A stretch of 64,000 nucleotides of DNA, taken from assembly GCA_029204225.1 (NCBI GenBank), contig CM055111.1, forward strand, positions 44,805,815 to 44,869,814. The letters are read 5' to 3'. Shown piece after piece: positions 60,632 to 64,000 of the stretch. Position numbers and translations under genes: made by a program. Under the pieces are notes generated by a model that was not told the origin of the DNA, did not search any database, and saw only the letters and a program-made list of their open reading frames with translations. How positions within the stretch are numbered: position 1 is the stretch's first letter; each line of letters begins with the position of its first letter. Origin of the DNA: Diphasiastrum complanatum (lineage: Eukaryota; Streptophyta; Lycopodiopsida; Lycopodiales; Lycopodiaceae).

Positions 60632-61098
60632 TATGATCTGTTCAACCTTTTTGCCTAGAAATCTGACTCTCTTCACTTGATTTTCTTGTAAAGTACTTCC
60701 TACACACCAAGAGAATAGTCCAGTGATTGAACAATCTATAGTGGAGATGACATGTTTGAAGGACAACATGTGTAATGCCATCTCAAGCTCATTACGAGAA
60801 GAATGTATGGAGTAGCACACGTGCCATATTTCAAATTGGTCTCTTTGAAATTCAATGGGAGTAATTACGAGCAGGATGTCTTTCGAGAAATATCTTGCAG
60901 AAGTACATGCCTCGAAAGACTATGCTGCTCATAAATAGCATACTTGAGATGGCATTACACATGTTGTCCTTCAAACATGTCATCTCCACTACAGATTGTT
61001 CAATCACTGGACTATTCTCTTGGTGTGTAAGAAGTAATTTACAAGAAAATCAAGTGAAGAGAGTCAGATTTCTAGGCAAAGAGGTTGAACAAATCATG
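60632..61098. repeat. 156-bp inverted repeat with 155-bp spacer
   Basis: 60632-60787 and 60943-61098 are reverse complements with about five mismatches. Both encode LEMALHMLSFKHVIST .. TGLFSWCV when read in the appropriate strand. The spacer contains KFNGSNYEQ (plus frame), which resembles the start of a Copia gag. Confidence 0.93.
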
Positions 61099-61601
61099 AG
61101 TTCCGAATCCATAATTGGCCAAAGTGACAAAATATTGTCTATCATAAGCTCTAAGACCAAATTTTTTTCAAGCGAAACATCATGCCTCACCTCAGAAAAC
61201 AATACTCAACCACGGCTTACGTTTTTTGACAAATCCTTGCCTCTTTTTGGGATTGCCACCCTCATGGTCTATCTATGAGGATTGGACATCAAAAGGAGAA
61301 AGACAAATCTCTTATCTTGGATTCCTATTTGGAAAACACCACCCACAGACAAATGGAGCAAGATACAAGTTTGGAAAGTAGAAAAACTGCCTGCGTGAGT
61401 CAAAATCCAATTGTAGGTTGTAGAGATGGAGCTATGTCACCAATGTCAAGTCAAAACTGGAAACAAAATGATAATTTGCCAGGTGTAGTAAAAGAAAGCA
61501 TGCATAATCTCTGTAGAATGTTGCATGTGTTTGTCCCTCGACCGTTGCCATCTCTGCTTGATATAAGCCAAAATAATGCACTTCCAAAGTTAGAATTTTG
61601 A
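60895..61601 (+). other. Unrecognised open frames downstream of the inverted repeat
   Basis: Two adjoining frames (60895-61278 and 61275-61601) overlap by 4 nt. The first includes the right arm of the inverted repeat. Composition is gene-like (KEVEQIMSSESIIGQSDKIL), but no family is recognised. Retroelement origin is possible, given the gag-like words in the spacer. Confidence 0.3.
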
Positions 61602-61845
61602 GTCGTACCTTACGTGGTGAAAGTCGGAGGTGTCCAACCCTAACTTGTAAGTGACAAGTGTTTAGTGCTACGTGTATGGGCGGGTGGGGCTCGAGTTCCG
61701 AGGGGAGGTGCCCTGGTCAAACCTCAGCAACAGACTACAATCACCATATGCATTGTGCATTGTGGCTGTTGGAATGATCATGAGATTTATAAATTAGTAC
61801 CTCAATGATTCCTCGGTCTTTTTAACAAGCAGATCCTTCAAATAG

Positions 61846-63900
61846 TTGTACTCATCTTCAACCTTTCTCAAACATTGTCATAACCTTCTTGTTTATTCTT
61901 TTCTCCACATGGGCAAGAAGGTATTTGCTTGTTTCGTTGATCTCTCTAAGGCATTTGATATTGTTCCCCGTCATCTGTTGATCAGCAGACTACGTCAGCT
62001 TGGCTTTTCTGACTCTATTCTCATAGCAGTGGTTGCTTTGTATGAGAGAGTTCTAGCACGTATTCGGCTGGGTATTGATTTGTCTTCTCCTATCCGTAGC
62101 ACTATTGGTGTCAAGCAAGGCTGTCCATTGTCCCCTTTGCTGTTTGCACTTTATATTGATGATCTTGAGCGCCTCATTTGTGAAGAAGGTGGAGATGTTT
62201 GTCTGCTAGCTCATTTGCTCATCCCCATTCTACTTTATGCTGATGACATTGTCCTGCTTTCTCCCTCACCAAAAGGGTTGCAATGTCAGTTACAGGTCTT
62301 ACATCGGTTTTGTGCTGCTTGGGGTCTCTCTGTTAATTTAAAAAAGACAAAGATCACGATTTTCAACACCAATCGACAGAGCCTTCACAATTATCAATTC
62401 TTCTATGATGGCCAGGAAGTTGACATTGTTGCCTCTTATACTTGCTTGGGAGTCCTGTTTACTATGCCCCTTCTTGGTTTCCGCCAAGCTGCATTTGCAC
62501 ACATTTCCTCCGGTCTTTCAGCACTGGACCAGTTTGAGTGTGGTTGTACAATGAATCATATTTTTGATCCCACTACTAGATGCCAGTTGTTTCACACACG
62601 GCTGGTTCCAATAGTGATGTATTTCTCCGAGATCTGGTTGCCAGGACTTTCTCCCCGGGACTAGGCAGGCATTTCCCGCATTTAGGCCACTATGTTGGGT
62701 CGCATGATACGTGCCAAGACTACCACCCCTCATGATATCTTATGTGCTGAGTTTGCTACTCCTCCAATCATCCTTGAGGACTTTTCCGCCTTACTCTTTT
62801 TCTTCAGCGGATTCAGGAGATTCGTGCATCTCATCCGGATAGTACATAGTTGCTGCAGTTACTTCTTCACATGTCCTAGCTGATTCCCATGCCAAGCTCT
62901 CCTGGTACCAGCAGGCATCTGATCTCTTACGACATATGGGCATCTCTATAATGGATCTTCCTCGTAGTACGCATTCATATATCCGAGGCTATTTATTCCG
63001 TCGATATATGCAATAGACTTGGAGCTCCCTCCCACCTTCCCGCACTCGACTGAGCTATTACCAGACACACTTCCTCTCTCTGGATCCTTCTGGTTTGCCA
63101 TTGTTGCCGGTCTATCTCTCACAACCCCTATCACACGGCCTGCGCTATCGTCTTGGGCAATTGCGCATTTCCTCTCATCAGCTTGCTATTGAGGCCGGTC
63201 GTACATGGGATATCCCTCGGGAGCGTCGTCTATGTCGCTTGTGCTCGTTGCAGGAGGTGGAACATGAAGCCCATTTCCTCCTCAGATGTCCATTGTATTA
63301 TGAGATACAGGGGAGGTATTATTGTCTCTTTCGCAGGCCTGCATACACTTTGCAGTTTTGTCTCTTATCCTGATGTTCGTTGCTTGGGACTTCTTGTTCG
63401 TGGGATGCTTACTCTCCGTCGGTCTCATCTGCCTGTACGAGATCACATGGGGTTAGACTCACAACAATTGCTTCTCACTGGCTTCTTTCGGACTCAAGCA
63501 CATGCTGATGACTCCGACGATGAGATTCCTATCCTGTGCAACCGCAGAAAAAGCCCAGACGTAGTCGCCACTTGTCTCCATCAAGGCCCACTGTACACTC
63601 CACTCAACGGACACTTCACACTTACTTTCGCTGATATGTACTTATTCTCCACCTGGCCCGGGTTGTGGGCATTGGTACTTTTCTGTAGTTCTTCTGTTAT
63701 ACCTGGCCCGATTTGTGGGCTTATTTCACTTCCGCTTTGTCCTACTTGCATTCATAGCTAGTTTATAGCATTTGACGGCCATGTCCTCCTATGGATGATG
63801 CTCCCGCTGTTGCTTGTACATATTTTCTTTTTGGTCTTATGCACCCATGAGTGCCCCAAAGACGTTAATAAAGCTTTCTTTCTTTCTTTCTTTCTTTCTT
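61846..63900 (+). mobile_element. LINE retrotransposon, 5' truncated, with (TTTC)n tail
   Basis: Starts inside the reverse transcriptase: KKVFACFVDLSKAFDIVPRH, GVKQGCPLSPLLFALYIDDL and the catalytic LLYADDIVLLSPSP, open to 62664. Frameshifts follow. A terminal Cys-His knuckle CRLCSLQEVEHEAHFLLRC (about 63230-63290) is typical of non-LTR elements. The 3' end has AATAAAG followed by CTTTCTTTCTTT repeats at 63871-63900. The endonuclease and first ORF are missing, as expected from incomplete reverse transcription. Confidence 0.92.
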
Positions 63901-63906
63901 TTTTTT
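63868..63906. repeat. (TTTC)n microsatellite at LINE 3' end
   Basis: Seven TTTC/CTTT repeats and a short T run following AATAAAG. Confidence 0.95.
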
Positions 63907-64000
63907 CGCGAAGAGGATGTGTATAAGACTGCCTTTCGAGCACTATGAATTTTTAGTTATGCCCTTTGGATTGACTAACGCTTTATGATGTTAATGTGCT
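63907..64000 (+). pseudogene. Ty3/gypsy reverse transcriptase fragment (window edge)
   Basis: Frames read REEDVYKTAF then, shifted, HYEFLVMPFGLTNA. These are the conserved K+AF.+..G.YEF.VMPFGL+NAPA block of gypsy reverse transcriptase, with a small deletion between them. It continues past the window edge. Confidence 0.88.

Overview
This is a plant nuclear window, dominated by transposable elements and simple repeats with a few fragmentary host genes. The evidence is plant-type retrotransposons (Copia with a tRNA-Met-type primer site, a large-LTR element with a tRNA-Asp-type primer site), an intron-containing hAT transposase, GT-AG introns of about 50-150 nt, a phytocyanin domain and a diterpene-synthase N-terminal domain. 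The species cannot be fixed from the sequence. A seed-free vascular plant such as a fern is my best guess, but it is only a guess. Nothing looks prokaryotic, and no tRNA, rRNA or CRISPR was seen.

Layout. 0-3.7 kb: (CT)n and (GA)n tracts, a degenerate ~20-bp satellite and a 132-bp foldback. 4.7-8.8 kb: remnants of three host-type genes on the minus strand (diterpene synthase, F-box protein, an unrecognised spliced gene). 10.5-14.0 kb: a non-autonomous LTR element with ~1-kb LTRs arranged LTR-internal-LTR-partial LTR. 14.0-18.9 kb: two more satellite blocks with huge GA/CT tracts, a perfect 51-bp hairpin and a phytocyanin remnant. 21.1-44.3 kb: the most interesting part (below), interrupted by a decayed Helitron (22.6-25.3 kb) and a decayed Copia element (30.3-35.8 kb). 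45.3-52 kb: Copia leftovers, microsatellites and a CACGTG-rich tandem array. 53.3-55.6 kb: a spliced coiled-coil gene (minus). 56.6-59.9 kb: a Copia RNase H fragment and a six-exon hAT transposase. 60.6-64.0 kb: a 156-bp inverted duplication, a LINE 3' half with a (TTTC)n tail, and the edge of a Ty3/gypsy reverse transcriptase.

The unusual system. One multi-gene block occurs twice. Copy 2 (about 36.6-44.3 kb) carries, in order, a terminal exon of unknown gene W (+), unknown gene X (+), an Ulp1/C48-like cysteine protease with a Ser/Pro-rich leader (-), a divergent histone H3-like gene (-), and unknown gene Y (+). H3 and Y are divergent around a ~1.8-kb control region. Copy 1 is rearranged: X is inverted at 21.1-22.5 kb, a Helitron lies beside it, and H3 plus Y follow at 25.3-28.8 kb. 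In both copies the H3/Y intergenic region is studded with inverted half-site pairs (consensus near ATATCGGATCAACGCGC). Their starts are 50-53 bp apart, about five helical turns, and the nearest half-sites end 8-10 nt before the start codons of both H3 and Y. A second, larger palindrome family lies between them. I infer an undescribed large mobile or endogenised virus-like element that encodes its own H3-like chromatin protein and protease. That is inference; the H3 domain, the duplication and the palindromes are directly visible.

Most coding regions here carry frameshifts or stops, so few if any proteins are intact. The best preserved reading frames are Y, the H3 domain of copy 1, the hAT transposase and the coiled-coil gene.
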